DNA from: DASYPQ01 sp046155895 | GTDB taxonomy: Bacteria; Planctomycetota; UBA1135; GCA-002686595 | Direction of reading: 5' to 3' | Assembly: GCA_046155895.1 (NCBI GenBank) | Contig: JBJXFB010000019.1 | Coordinates: 1-12,769, forward strand | Length of the DNA: 12,769 bases | Shown here: one piece after another, positions 6,840-12,769 of the stretch | How the letters are laid out: the number at the start of each line of letters is the position of its first letter | How positions within the stretch are numbered: the first letter of the stretch is position 1 | Translations under genes and position numbers: made by a program | The notes under the pieces: generated by a model | What the model was told of the DNA's origin: nothing | The model's input: the letters and a program-made list of their open reading frames with translations, nothing else | Databases searched by the model: none

Positions 6840-7034
6840 GGGATATCGGGGGTTTGGGGGCTGTCGAGGAGATCCGGCGCGGAGGATAGCACGATCCGGG
6901 CGTCGAGGTTCGAAGAGCGTTCATCTTGGAGCTCCCGGTCACCGGCCGCGCCTCCCTCGCTATCCTGGGCGCACCTGGCCGAAAGTTCCCAACCGACCGG
7001 TTCGAAGGACCCCATTCACGAAGGAAGAGAGACC
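6840..7034. promoter_or_regulatory. Divergent intergenic region between efp and the DUF1579 gene
   Basis: This 195-base gap must hold promoters for both flanking genes. A GCTATCCT string occurs once on each strand: minus-strand TATCCT at 6893-6898 towards efp and plus-strand TATCCT at 6961-6966 towards the DUF1579 gene. Both could be -10 elements, but neither has a recognisable -35 box at 16-18 bases. A strong Shine-Dalgarno, AAGGAAGAGAG, lies at 7021-7031. Nothing else stands out. Confidence 0.25.
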
Positions 7035-7523
7035 ATGACCGACCAAGCCGCACCCCCGATGCCCCAGCCGACTGCCGAGCACCGCCAGCTGTCCGAGCAC
7101 GTCGGGACCTGGAAGATCGCCTGCAAGTTCTACATGGAGCCCGGCCAGCCGCCGATGGAGACCGCCGCGACCGAAACGGTCGAGAAGGTCGGCGAGTTCT
7201 GGACGCTGAGCAAGTACCAGTGCGACATGATGGGCATGCCCTTCGTCGGCCGCGCGACGCTCGGGTACGAGCCGCACGCCAAGCGCTACGTCTCGACCTG
7301 GATCGATTCGATGTCGCCGGCCCTGTTCGTCCTCACCGGCCAGCAGAAGGGCGACACGCTCACGCTCCAGGGCGATGCCTGGAGCTGCATGACGAACTCC
7401 GTCCTCAAGCACCGCACGACGGAGAAGCACATCAGCAAGAACGAGCGGATCTTCGAGATGTTCTGCACGATGCCGGACGGCAAGGAGATCAAGATGATGA
7501 CGAACCACTACAAGCGGGCCTGA
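7035..7523 (+). CDS. DUF1579 family protein
   Basis: The 162-residue soluble protein has no signal peptide or membrane segment. It shows the family layout: an N-terminal EHRQLSEHVGTWKIACKFYM (15-34) block, then FWTLSKYQCDMMGMPFVG (55-72), LGYEPHAKRYVSTWIDSM (76-93), and a C-terminal block ending MPDGKEIKMMTNHYKRA (146-162). Proteins of this family are predicted single-domain beta-barrels of unknown function, common in Planctomycetota, Acidobacteria and relatives. ATG 7035 is preceded by the best ribosome site in the window (AAGGAAGAGAG, ending 3 bases before ATG), suggesting high expression. The gene stands alone, divergent from efp and followed by terminator-like hairpins. The family call is confident and the function is unknown. 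Confidence 0.85.
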   Translation: MTDQAAPPMPQPTAEHRQLSEHVGTWKIACKFYMEPGQPPMETAATETVEKVGEFWTLSKYQCDMMGMPFVGRATLGYEPHAKRYVSTWIDSMSPALFVLTGQQKGDTLTLQGDAWSCMTNSVLKHRTTEKHISKNERIFEMFCTMPDGKEIKMMTNHYKRA

Positions 7524-7546
7524 GCGGTTCGATCACGATGCGCACG

Positions 7547-7597
7547 CGGGCGGGCCGGTGGCGGCCCGCCCGTCGCTTTCCCAGGGGGCGGTTTTTT
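7547..7597 (+). terminator. Probable terminator after the DUF1579 gene, two alternative stems
   Basis: A perfect 10-bp stem (CGGGCGGGCC 7547-7556, GGCCCGCCCG 7563-7572, six-base loop) begins 24 bases after the stop. A second, 6-bp stem (CCGCCC 7566-7571 with GGGCGG 7586-7591) is followed directly by six Ts (7592-7597), the form of an intrinsic terminator. The two stems share bases 7566-7571 and cannot form together. The stronger stem lacks its own T-tract. Confidence 0.55.
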
Positions 7598-7639
7598 GCA
7601 TTCTCAGGTGAAACCGTTTCTTCAGCCGCGAGTCGTCCC

Positions 7640-7655
7640 CGTCGGAGAGCCGACG
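7640..7655 (+). promoter_or_regulatory. Hairpin holding the hicA ribosome binding site (possible operator)
   Basis: CGTCGG (7640-7645), AGAG, CCGACG (7650-7655) is a perfect 6-bp inverted repeat ending 3 bases before the hicA ATG. The Shine-Dalgarno GGAGAG (7644-7649) lies in its loop and stem top. It could damp hicA translation or, as DNA, be an operator for the HicAB complex. The structure is seen directly; the role is inferred. Confidence 0.4.
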
Positions 7656-7658
7656 ACG

Positions 7659-7913
7659 ATGACCCGATCCGACGAGTTGCTGGATAGGATCCTCGATGGT
7701 CGCGGCGACGCGAACATTCCCTTTCTCGGTCTCCGTTCCTTGCTCCTACGCCTCGGGTTCGTGGAGCGGATCCGAGGGAGTCACCACGTCTTCCAGAGGC
7801 CTGGAGTGCCGGGTAAGCTCAACATTCAGCGAAAAGGACACGAAGCCAAGCCCTACCAGGTACGTCAGGTTCGACGCCACTTCCTGCGTCAGGGGATCGG
7901 CCGCGAGGAATGA
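7659..7913 (+). CDS. hicA: HicA family mRNA interferase toxin
   Basis: The 84-residue protein has the small double-stranded-RNA-binding-like fold of HicA: LLLRLGFVERIRGSHHVFQR (28-47) contains the catalytic GSHH motif (His42/His43), followed by the beta-strand KLNIQRKG (53-60) and a C-terminal helix VRQVRRHFLRQ (68-78). HicA cuts mRNA ribosome-independently and halts growth until HicB binds it. I chose ATG 7659, preceded by GGAGAG, over a TTG at 7596 that falls in the T-tract of the upstream terminator. The stop overlaps the hicB ATG by four bases. Base composition is visibly less GC-rich than neighbouring genes, in keeping with horizontal transfer. Confidence 0.88.
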   Translation: MTRSDELLDRILDGRGDANIPFLGLRSLLLRLGFVERIRGSHHVFQRPGVPGKLNIQRKGHEAKPYQVRQVRRHFLRQGIGREE

Positions 7914-8125
7914 GCCACAAGTACGAGATCGACGTGTTCTGGAGCGACGAGGACCAAGCCTTCCTCGCGGAAGTGCCCGACCTCCCCGGCTGCATGGCTC
8001 ACGGGGACACTCACGAGGAGGCTCTCGCCGAGATCCAGGTCGCAATCGGCCATTGGTTGGATCTCTTGCGAGAGGACGGACAGCCGGTGCCGGAGCCCCG
8101 ACGTCGCGGAATGCGGCTGGCCTAG
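7910..8125 (+). CDS. hicB: HicB family antitoxin
   Basis: The 71-residue protein has the partial RNase H-like fold of HicB: YEIDVFWSDEDQAFLAEVPD (5-24), LPGCMAHGDTHEEALAEIQ (25-43) and IGHWLDLLREDGQPVPEP (46-63). LPGCxAxGDTxEEAL is the diagnostic block. HicB binds and blocks HicA. It stops before any extra C-terminal DNA-binding (HTH or RHH) domain that longer HicB proteins carry, so if the pair represses itself it must use another surface. It overlaps hicA by four bases (ATGA), the standard toxin-first hicAB operon. It converges on rpoN with a 31-base gap. Confidence 0.9.
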   Translation: MSHKYEIDVFWSDEDQAFLAEVPDLPGCMAHGDTHEEALAEIQVAIGHWLDLLREDGQPVPEPRRRGMRLA

Positions 8126-8143
8126 GAGCTAGCTGAATTCGGA

Positions 8144-8155
8144 CAGGCCGGCCTG
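8144..8155. repeat. 12-bp perfect palindrome between hicB and rpoN
   Basis: CAGGCCGGCCTG lies in the 31-base gap between the convergent stops of hicB and rpoN. As RNA it can only make a 4-bp stem with a 4-base loop and has no T-tract, so it is a weak terminator at best; it may be chance in GC-rich DNA. Confidence 0.3.
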
Positions 8156-8156
8156 C

Positions 8157-9776
8157 TCAGAACTTCCGCCGCTGATTCGACGAGGGGATCGACAGCGCCT
8201 TCCGGTACTTCGTCACCGTCCGCCGCGCGATCTTGACGTTGTCCTTCTCCTCCAGGAGCTTCGCCAGATCGTCGTCCGACAGCGGCTTGTCGGGGTCCTC
8301 CGCCGCGACGAGATCGGCGACGCGCTGCTTGATGCTGACCTGGCTGGCGACTTCCCCGGTCGCCTTGGCCGTCCCGCCGGCGAAGAAGTACTTCAGCGGG
8401 AAGATCCCGCGCGGCGTCTGCGCGTACTTGCCCGCGACCGCGCGGCTGACCGTCGATATGTGGACCCCGACCTCGTCGGCGACCTCCTGCATCCGCAGCG
8501 GGCGGAAACCCGGCACTCCGCGTTCGAGGAAGCTCTTCTGCCGCCGGAAGATCGCCTCCGCGATCATCAGGAGCGTGCTCTGCCGCTGGTGCACTGCCTC
8601 GATGAACCAGCGCGCCGACTCGACGCGCTTCTTGACCCACTCGCGCACGCCGTCGCCCTTCTGCGCCTGCCGCAGGAACTCGCGGTAGGCCGGTGACAGC
8701 GACAGCCGCGGGATCCGCTGCCGGTCCAGGCGCACTTCGTACTCGCCGTCGATCTCCTCGACGAGCACGTCCGGCGTGATCGTCTGCGCCTGGGCCTCTC
8801 CGTATCCGGCGCCGGGATTGGGGTCGAGCGTCTTCAGGAGCTCGACGGCGTGCTTCACTTCCTCCATCGAGCCGCCGGTGCTCTTCGCGATGCGGGGCAG
8901 CCGGTTCTGCTCGAGATCCTCGAGGTGGTTCTCCACGATCGCCGAGAGCAGCGGGTTCTCGAACGCGTGCGCCGCGATCTGGAGCCGCAGGCACTCCCGC
9001 AGGTCGCGCGCGCCGAGCGCCGGGTGCGAGATCGAGCGGATGCGGTCGAGGACCTGCGCCACCTCCTCGGGTGTCACGGGGGAGCGCTGATCCACATCCT
9101 CGACGGCCGGAGGCGCGCCGTTGCCGCTCGCGTCGACGTGCCGCGCCGCGCGCGGGCCCTCCGAGGACGCGCCGTGCTCCTCGGCCTCGACCTCGACCGA
9201 GATCTCCTCGAGCGACTGCGTCAGGTACCCGTGGTCGTCGAGCGAGTAGACGATGTACTCGGCGATCGTCCGCGCGCGCTCGTCGAGCTCGAGGAAGCTG
9301 AACTCCTCGAGCAGCGCCTCGGCCAGCGTCTTCTCGCCCGCCGGCGTGTTCGCCATCGCCTCGAGCTTGCGGTCGCCCTCCTCCCCGTCGCTCGGCTTGC
9401 GCGACCAGCCGTCGTACGCCTCGCTGCCGAGCCGTTCGAGCTCCTCGACCAGGCGATCGTCGCCGCTCTCCGCCCGTTCGGGCTCGGGACGATCGGGCTC
9501 GTCGCGGGGGGGGACGCCGTCTCCCAGAAGGGCCTCGCCCGTCGCGGCCTCGCCGGCTTGGAGCTCGCCCGCTTCCGGCGTCTCGACGGCGGCTTCGCCC
9601 GCAGCCTCTTCCTTCGCTTCCTCGACCTCGAGGAAAGGATTCTCGACCAGCTCGGCCTGGATCCGGTCGAGCAGATCCAGCCGCGAGAGCTGGAGGATCT
9701 GCATCGCCTGGATCATCTGCGGCGACTGGACCATCCTCTGTTCGAGGCGTGCCGATTGAGAGAGGCCGAGCTTCAC
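8157..9776 (-). CDS. rpoN: RNA polymerase sigma-54 factor
   Basis: The 539-residue protein is full length for sigma-54, which directs RNA polymerase to -24/-12 promoters and needs an ATP-driven activator. Region I is the glutamine- and leucine-rich LSQSARLEQRMVQSPQMIQA (5-24) and onwards to about residue 50. Region II (about 51-150) is unusually long and acidic, rich in Glu, Ala and Gly. Region III holds the core-binding domain. The HTH around 430-446 contains VHISTVSR (438-445), then TPRGIF (454-459), and the RpoN box ARRTVTKYRK is at 517-526. The start GTG 9774-9776 gives the usual N-terminus; the frame stays open further upstream but that part looks like non-coding DNA. The familiar downstream partners hpf and ptsN are absent; hicAB sits there instead. 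The NtrC-like activator at 12228 may be one of its partners. Confidence 0.95.
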   Translation of the reverse strand: MKLGLSQSARLEQRMVQSPQMIQAMQILQLSRLDLLDRIQAELVENPFLEVEEAKEEAAGEAAVETPEAGELQAGEAATGEALLGDGVPPRDEPDRPEPERAESGDDRLVEELERLGSEAYDGWSRKPSDGEEGDRKLEAMANTPAGEKTLAEALLEEFSFLELDERARTIAEYIVYSLDDHGYLTQSLEEISVEVEAEEHGASSEGPRAARHVDASGNGAPPAVEDVDQRSPVTPEEVAQVLDRIRSISHPALGARDLRECLRLQIAAHAFENPLLSAIVENHLEDLEQNRLPRIAKSTGGSMEEVKHAVELLKTLDPNPGAGYGEAQAQTITPDVLVEEIDGEYEVRLDRQRIPRLSLSPAYREFLRQAQKGDGVREWVKKRVESARWFIEAVHQRQSTLLMIAEAIFRRQKSFLERGVPGFRPLRMQEVADEVGVHISTVSRAVAGKYAQTPRGIFPLKYFFAGGTAKATGEVASQVSIKQRVADLVAAEDPDKPLSDDDLAKLLEEKDNVKIARRTVTKYRKALSIPSSNQRRKF

Positions 9777-9859
9777 GAGTGAGTTGCCTAGCTGTCCTTC
9801 GTCGAGTGGATCGGTCCGGCTGGAGTCGGTTGCTCCCGGCGAGGCGGGAGACGACGGCC

Positions 9860-9865
9860 AGTATA
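9860..9865 (-). promoter_or_regulatory. Candidate -10 element for rpoN
   Basis: TATACT on the minus strand (5 of 6 matches to TATAAT) stands out in the otherwise GC-rich 160-base gap upstream of rpoN. Transcription would start about 75-80 bases before the GTG. The position 17 bases further upstream reads GACTCC, which is no -35 box, so this is a weak call. Confidence 0.3.
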
Positions 9866-9910
9866 GTCCGCGCGCCGCGCGAGGAGTCTCCGCCGCCTGG
9901 GGTCTTGACC

Positions 9911-9938
9911 GATCTCCGGACGAGAGGTACCGGAGATC
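9911..9938 (-). terminator. Hairpin at the end of the 555-residue exported-protein gene
   Basis: GATCTCCGG (9911-9919) and CCGGAGATC (9930-9938) form a perfect 9-bp stem with a 10-base loop. One arm overlaps the minus-strand stop codon (9937-9939). No T-tract follows on either strand. It may slow or stop transcription before rpoN or protect the 3' end. Confidence 0.4.
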
Positions 9939-11604
9939 AGGGAGCGGGGACTCGCAGGAGGATCGCGTCGGCGGAGCCCGCCGGTCCGCTCGCGAGAGAG
10001 CGCTCGGGCTCGCCCGCGAGGACGATCGCGCGTTCGGCCCGCAGGCGGCGCTCGAGGATCTGGATCTGGCCGAGCTGGGCATCTTGTCGCGCGACGACCA
10101 CCTCGCCCGAGCTCTCCGCGATCCAGGTCGAGCACTCCGCGCCGCCCGACTGGGCCTCGATGGCGACGCATACTCCGTCGAAGCTGCGCTCGACCAGCGG
10201 CGCGGGCATCCAGGTCTGCGGGGCGATCTCCGCCCTGTATCCGACGAGCGCCGTGCGCTCGCGCCCGGCCAGCAGGCGCGCCGGCGAACCCGCGCAGGCC
10301 GGGAAGCGCGCGGAGAGCCCGCCGCGCTTCGCCTCGATCCGGACGGTCGCGACGCGCGCCTGCTCGGCCGCCGCGACGAGCGCGCGGGCCTCCGTCCGCC
10401 CGGCCGAGTCCGAGCGCGGGAGGATGAGCAGGTCCTCGCTCCAGGCGGGGGTCGGTCGCGATCCCGCGCGTTCGCCCCCGCGGAGCTCGAGCGTCGCCGC
10501 CACGGCCGAGGGGGGGATCGGGATGCTCGTGCGGCGCGGCTGGACGAAGAAGGCCTGCCGATCGAGCTCGGCGCCCGGACCCGCGTTCGGGATCGAGCTC
10601 GATTCTCGGGCCAGGAAGGCGAAGTCGATCACGTCCAGGGCGTCGTCCTTCCGGGCGGCGGATCCCTCCTCGTCGGGGCGCGTCGCGGCCTTGACCGTGA
10701 GCTTCCAGCTCGCGAGCGCGAGCGGCGCTCCGGCGATCTCGACCTCGAGGGTGCCGCCCGAGTCGACGATCCCGGCGAAGGCGACCTGGACGAAGTCGAT
10801 CCGGGGCTCCTGGAACGTGCCGAGATCGGGCGATCCCGGATCGAAGGCCTCGATGGACGCGAGGTCGGCCAGGTCGAGGAGTCCCTCGAGGTGGATCCGG
10901 CGGCCGCCCTCGATCCGCGCCGCGCGCAGGTGGAGCGTCCGGCCGTGCGCCGCGGTGCCGAGGACCGGCGCGGCGACGCCGCTGTCGGCCGCGACCTCGA
11001 CGTCGAAGCCCATGACGAAGGGTGTCGCCTCGCGCAGACCGAGGAAGGCCTCCTCGCCCGAGACCAGGCTCGACTTCGCGGTGAAGCGCTCCGGCGCCGC
11101 GCCCTTCGCATTCGTCCCGCCGCCGTTCGCCGCGGACCCGCCGCCGGCGGAGCCAGAGAGATCCATCTCGAGATCGATCCGCAGCGTTTCTCCGGCCCGC
11201 TCGATCTCCTCGATGCGCGCGCGCGCCGTGTCGATCGCCGCGGAATCCCCGCGGGCCAGCAGACCCGAAGCGCTGCGGAAGAACTCGATCCGAGTCGACC
11301 TCGCCCGCGCCTCCTCCTCGACGATCTTCAGGAGCGTCGAGACGGGCAGGCGCGGCGCCGGCTGCGATCCGGGGAGCGGGAGGCCGTCGTTGCGGGAGAG
11401 GATGTGGCTGCCGCTGGACAAGGGTCCCGGATGCGACCCGCTCATCCGGGGCTCGCACAGGGCCGGGGTCGGCAGGGCGGTCCAATCGGCCGTCCTCGCG
11501 GGCTGCTGCTGGAAGGGCGGGAGGACCGCGCCGGCGAGCGCGAGAGCCAGTGTCGGGAGCAGGAACATCGGTCTCGTCGGCTTGGCCGCGGCCAGCCTGA
11601 GCAT
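9937..11604 (-). CDS. Exported protein with two secretin-like units
   Basis: The 555-residue protein has a signal peptide: a basic start (Arg3, Lys8, Arg11), a hydrophobic core MFLLPTLALALAGAVL (13-28), then QQQPA. Segment 89-148 resembles a secretin N/NolW domain: STLLKIVEEEARARSTRIEF (89-108), then GLLARGDSAAIDTARARIEE (114-133) running into LRIDLEMDL (141-149). After a Gly/Ala/Ser linker (150-170) comes a beta-rich stretch, PFVMGFDVEVA (195-205) and HGRTLHLRAA (220-229), like the secretin barrel core. Residues about 396-485 repeat the plan, with LVGYRAEIA (453-461) and FDGVCVAIEA (475-484) in matching places. There is no clear pore gate or membrane lip, so it may be a periplasmic relative and not a true secretin. 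Start ATG 11604 keeps the basic n-region; starting at Met13 would lose it. It is upstream of rpoN on the same strand. The gene is sure; the fold is inferred. Confidence 0.7.
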   Translation of the reverse strand: MLRLAAAKPTRPMFLLPTLALALAGAVLPPFQQQPARTADWTALPTPALCEPRMSGSHPGPLSSGSHILSRNDGLPLPGSQPAPRLPVSTLLKIVEEEARARSTRIEFFRSASGLLARGDSAAIDTARARIEEIERAGETLRIDLEMDLSGSAGGGSAANGGGTNAKGAAPERFTAKSSLVSGEEAFLGLREATPFVMGFDVEVAADSGVAAPVLGTAAHGRTLHLRAARIEGGRRIHLEGLLDLADLASIEAFDPGSPDLGTFQEPRIDFVQVAFAGIVDSGGTLEVEIAGAPLALASWKLTVKAATRPDEEGSAARKDDALDVIDFAFLARESSSIPNAGPGAELDRQAFFVQPRRTSIPIPPSAVAATLELRGGERAGSRPTPAWSEDLLILPRSDSAGRTEARALVAAAEQARVATVRIEAKRGGLSARFPACAGSPARLLAGRERTALVGYRAEIAPQTWMPAPLVERSFDGVCVAIEAQSGGAECSTWIAESSGEVVVARQDAQLGQIQILERRLRAERAIVLAGEPERSLASGPAGSADAILLRVPAP

Positions 11605-11631
11605 AGTGAGGCGCGAGCCCCGCGGCTACGC

Positions 11632-11660
11632 GTGACCTTCCCCCCAAGATCCGCTACAAC
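11632..11660 (+). promoter_or_regulatory. Candidate sigma-70-type promoter for the GGDEF-response regulator pair
   Basis: GTGACC (11632-11637) and TACAAC (11655-11660) are separated by exactly 17 bases, each matching consensus at 4 of 6 positions. The predicted start, near 11667, gives a leader of about 24 bases before ATG 11691. The gap is only 86 bases and also holds the start of the divergent exported-protein gene. Confidence 0.4.
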
Positions 11661-11690
11661 CGCCTTCGCCTCGTCCCCACCCGCCGCACG

Positions 11691-12218
11691 ATGACCGAAG
11701 ACCCGCTCGCTCCCTCGACTCCCGGACGGGTCCTCCTCTCCTCGGCGCAGATCCACCACGTGATCCGCGTCGAGTTCGGCCGGTCGAGGCGGCACGGCTA
11801 TCCCTTGACGTGTCTCGTGATCGCGATCGACAAGCTCGAGCGTCTGCGCGACCGCGCAGGGTACGAGGCCAAGGAGCGCGTCCTCGACGCGGTGGTCGCG
11901 CTCTTGCGGCGCGCGACGAGATCCTCGGATTCGATCGGCCGGACGCCGGACGACCGGTTGATCGCAATCATCCCGCACACGGAGGGCGAAGGGACGCGCA
12001 ACCTGTGCCGGCGGATCCTGGAGCTGGCGCGCGCGATCCGGATCGATCTCGCGGAGGCTTTCGAGGTTTCGCTCTCGATCGGGGCGGCCTCGACCCACGC
12101 GGGCGTCTCGATCTACCACGATGCCCTGCTCGAGGCCGCGGAAACCGCCCTCGCGGACGCCGTCACCGCCGGGGGGAACCGTTTCGTGGAGCGCGAGAGC
12201 GGGCCTTCCGCCCCCTGA
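11691..12218 (+). CDS. Degenerate GGDEF-domain protein
   Basis: The 175-residue protein is a nearly bare GGDEF (diguanylate cyclase-like) domain. Recognisable blocks are RSRRHGYPLTCLVIAIDKLE (31-50), where the family has LxxxDIDxFK, the helix AKERVLDAVVALLRRATRSS (60-79), DSIGRTPDDRLIAIIP (80-95), VSLSIGAAS (126-134) for SIG, and AAETALADAVTAGGNRF (149-165) for the terminal ALYxAK-GGN/RF helix. The signature GGDEF is replaced by TPDDR (85-89), and the second metal/substrate-binding positions near 50-55 are also changed, so cyclase activity is unlikely. It could bind a nucleotide, act through protein contacts, or be a relic. No sensor domain precedes it. It is followed after 9 bases by a sigma-54 activator, so the two are probably co-transcribed and act together. 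Start ATG 11691 lacks a clear Shine-Dalgarno. Confidence 0.8.
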   Translation: MTEDPLAPSTPGRVLLSSAQIHHVIRVEFGRSRRHGYPLTCLVIAIDKLERLRDRAGYEAKERVLDAVVALLRRATRSSDSIGRTPDDRLIAIIPHTEGEGTRNLCRRILELARAIRIDLAEAFEVSLSIGAASTHAGVSIYHDALLEAAETALADAVTAGGNRFVERESGPSAP

Positions 12219-12227
12219 GGCCGGGCC

Positions 12228-12769
12228 ATGCGCGTGCTCCTGGCGGAGGACGAGATCACGATCGCGGTGACGCTGCGGGACGCGCTGGAATCCGCCGGGC
12301 ACCAGGTCCTCTCGGCGGAGGACACCGAGCGCGCGCTCGCCCTGCTCGAGGAGGGGACGCCCGAGGCGGTGCTCACCGACATCCGCATGCCCGGGGAGGG
12401 CGGGATGACGATCCTCCGTCGCTCGCTCGAGCTGGATCCGTCGCGTCCCGTGGTCGTGATGACCGGCTACGCGACCGTGGACCAGGCGGTCGAGGCGATG
12501 GCGATGGGGGCGGCGAACTACGTCCAGAAGCCGTTCCGGAACGAGGCGATCGTGGCCATGGTCGACACGTTCGCGCGGATCCGCCGCCTCGAGCGCGAGA
12601 ACGCCAGGCTGCGCGCCGACCTCGAGCCCGAGACGGGCTTCGAGGGCGTGGTCGGGGCCTCGCCCTCGATGCGGGCCGTATTCGACCGGGTGCGGACGGT
12701 CGCTCCGAGCGACGCGACGGTCCTGATCCAGGGCGAGAGCGGGACGGGCAAGGAGCGGATCGCCCGCGC
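12228..12769 (+). CDS. NtrC-family sigma-54-dependent response regulator (3' end outside window)
   Basis: The visible 180 residues hold a complete receiver domain: acidic pair E7-D8, phosphoacceptor Asp51 in LTDIRMPG (49-56), Thr79 in VVVMTGYAT (76-84), and Lys101 in VQKPF (99-103). A coiled-coil-like linker follows, RLERENARLRADLE (120-133), and then the AAA+ start VVGASPSMRAVFDRV (141-155) and Walker A GESGTGKE (169-176). Such proteins, when phosphorylated by a partner histidine kinase, form a ring that hydrolyses ATP to open promoters held by sigma-54. The start ATG 12228 follows the preceding stop by 9 bases with a GAGG just after that stop, so an operon is likely. The central domain and DNA-binding HTH lie beyond the window. 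No cognate kinase is visible. Confidence 0.93.
   Translation, partial: MRVLLAEDEITIAVTLRDALESAGHQVLSAEDTERALALLEEGTPEAVLTDIRMPGEGGMTILRRSLELDPSRPVVVMTGYATVDQAVEAMAMGAANYVQKPFRNEAIVAMVDTFARIRRLERENARLRADLEPETGFEGVVGASPSMRAVFDRVRTVAPSDATVLIQGESGTGKERIAR

Noticed and set aside
4617..7523. 968-codon plus-strand open frame
   Set aside because: Only the end from ATG 7035 (DUF1579) is real; the earlier part crosses the GT-C gene out of frame, the palindrome and the efp antisense strand.
7596..7658. N-terminal extension of HicA from TTG 7596
   Set aside because: This start lies in the terminator T-tract, has no ribosome site, and adds residues unlike HicA; ATG 7659 has a Shine-Dalgarno and normal family length.
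9777..10082. N-terminal extension of sigma-54 to ATG 10082
   Set aside because: The extra 102 residues are Ser/Arg/Pro-rich, overlap the end of the exported-protein gene and the candidate promoter, and do not belong to the sigma-54 family N-terminus.
9784..11694. 636-codon plus-strand open frame opposite the exported-protein gene
   Set aside because: Arg/Gly/Asp-rich shadow frame with no motif; the minus strand has a signal peptide and patterned beta structure.

Overview
The window is very GC-rich DNA with almost no space between genes, G/C-ended codons throughout, GTG and TTG starts, and several stop/start overlaps. The gene content (sigma-54 with an NtrC-type activator, an exosortase-associated FemAB-like enzyme, a PEGA lipoprotein, a DUF1579 protein, GT2 and GT-C glycosyltransferases) points to a diderm bacterium from an environmental, poorly cultured lineage. 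Planctomycetota or a neighbouring phylum such as Myxococcota or Eisenbacteria would fit. This is inference; there is no rRNA or tRNA in the window to settle it.

Left part (1-4611). A cut-off gene on the minus strand starts at 376 and encodes a receiver-like N-terminal domain. Diverging from it is a tightly overlapping plus-strand operon: a canonical DPM1-like GT2 glycosyltransferase (630-1574), a second membrane GT2 that has lost the DxD motif (1571-2602), and a FemAB/GNAT-like enzyme of the exosortase (XrtA) polysaccharide type (2580-3620). Converging on it, and overlapping its last 13 bases, is a minus-strand pair: a PEGA-domain lipoprotein (4198-4611) and the heptose-bisphosphate phosphatase GmhB (3608-4201), coupled by a GTGA overlap. 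Together these suggest building or decorating cell-surface polysaccharide.

Middle part (4729-8125). A GT-C (GT39/ArnT-like) membrane glycosyltransferase converges on efp (elongation factor P). Their stop codons lie in the two ends of a 128-nt near-perfect inverted repeat. EF-P carries Asn instead of Lys at the tip residue that is usually modified. Next come a DUF1579 gene with a strong Shine-Dalgarno, terminator-like hairpins, and a hicA-hicB toxin-antitoxin pair whose base composition is less GC-extreme than the surroundings.

Right part (8157-12769). On the minus strand lie rpoN (sigma-54) and, upstream of it, a 555-residue exported protein that seems to contain two copies of a secretin-like unit. 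Diverging from these is a plus-strand pair: a degenerate GGDEF-domain protein and the start of an NtrC-family sigma-54 activator, which runs off the window. Sigma-54 and an activator that would need it therefore sit within 3 kb of each other.

No CRISPR array, transposase gene, tRNA or rRNA was seen. No gene-free stretch exceeds 300 bases. The best candidates for something new are the 128-nt palindrome between the two stop codons, the DxD-less GT2, the Asn34 EF-P, and the duplicated secretin-like exported protein.
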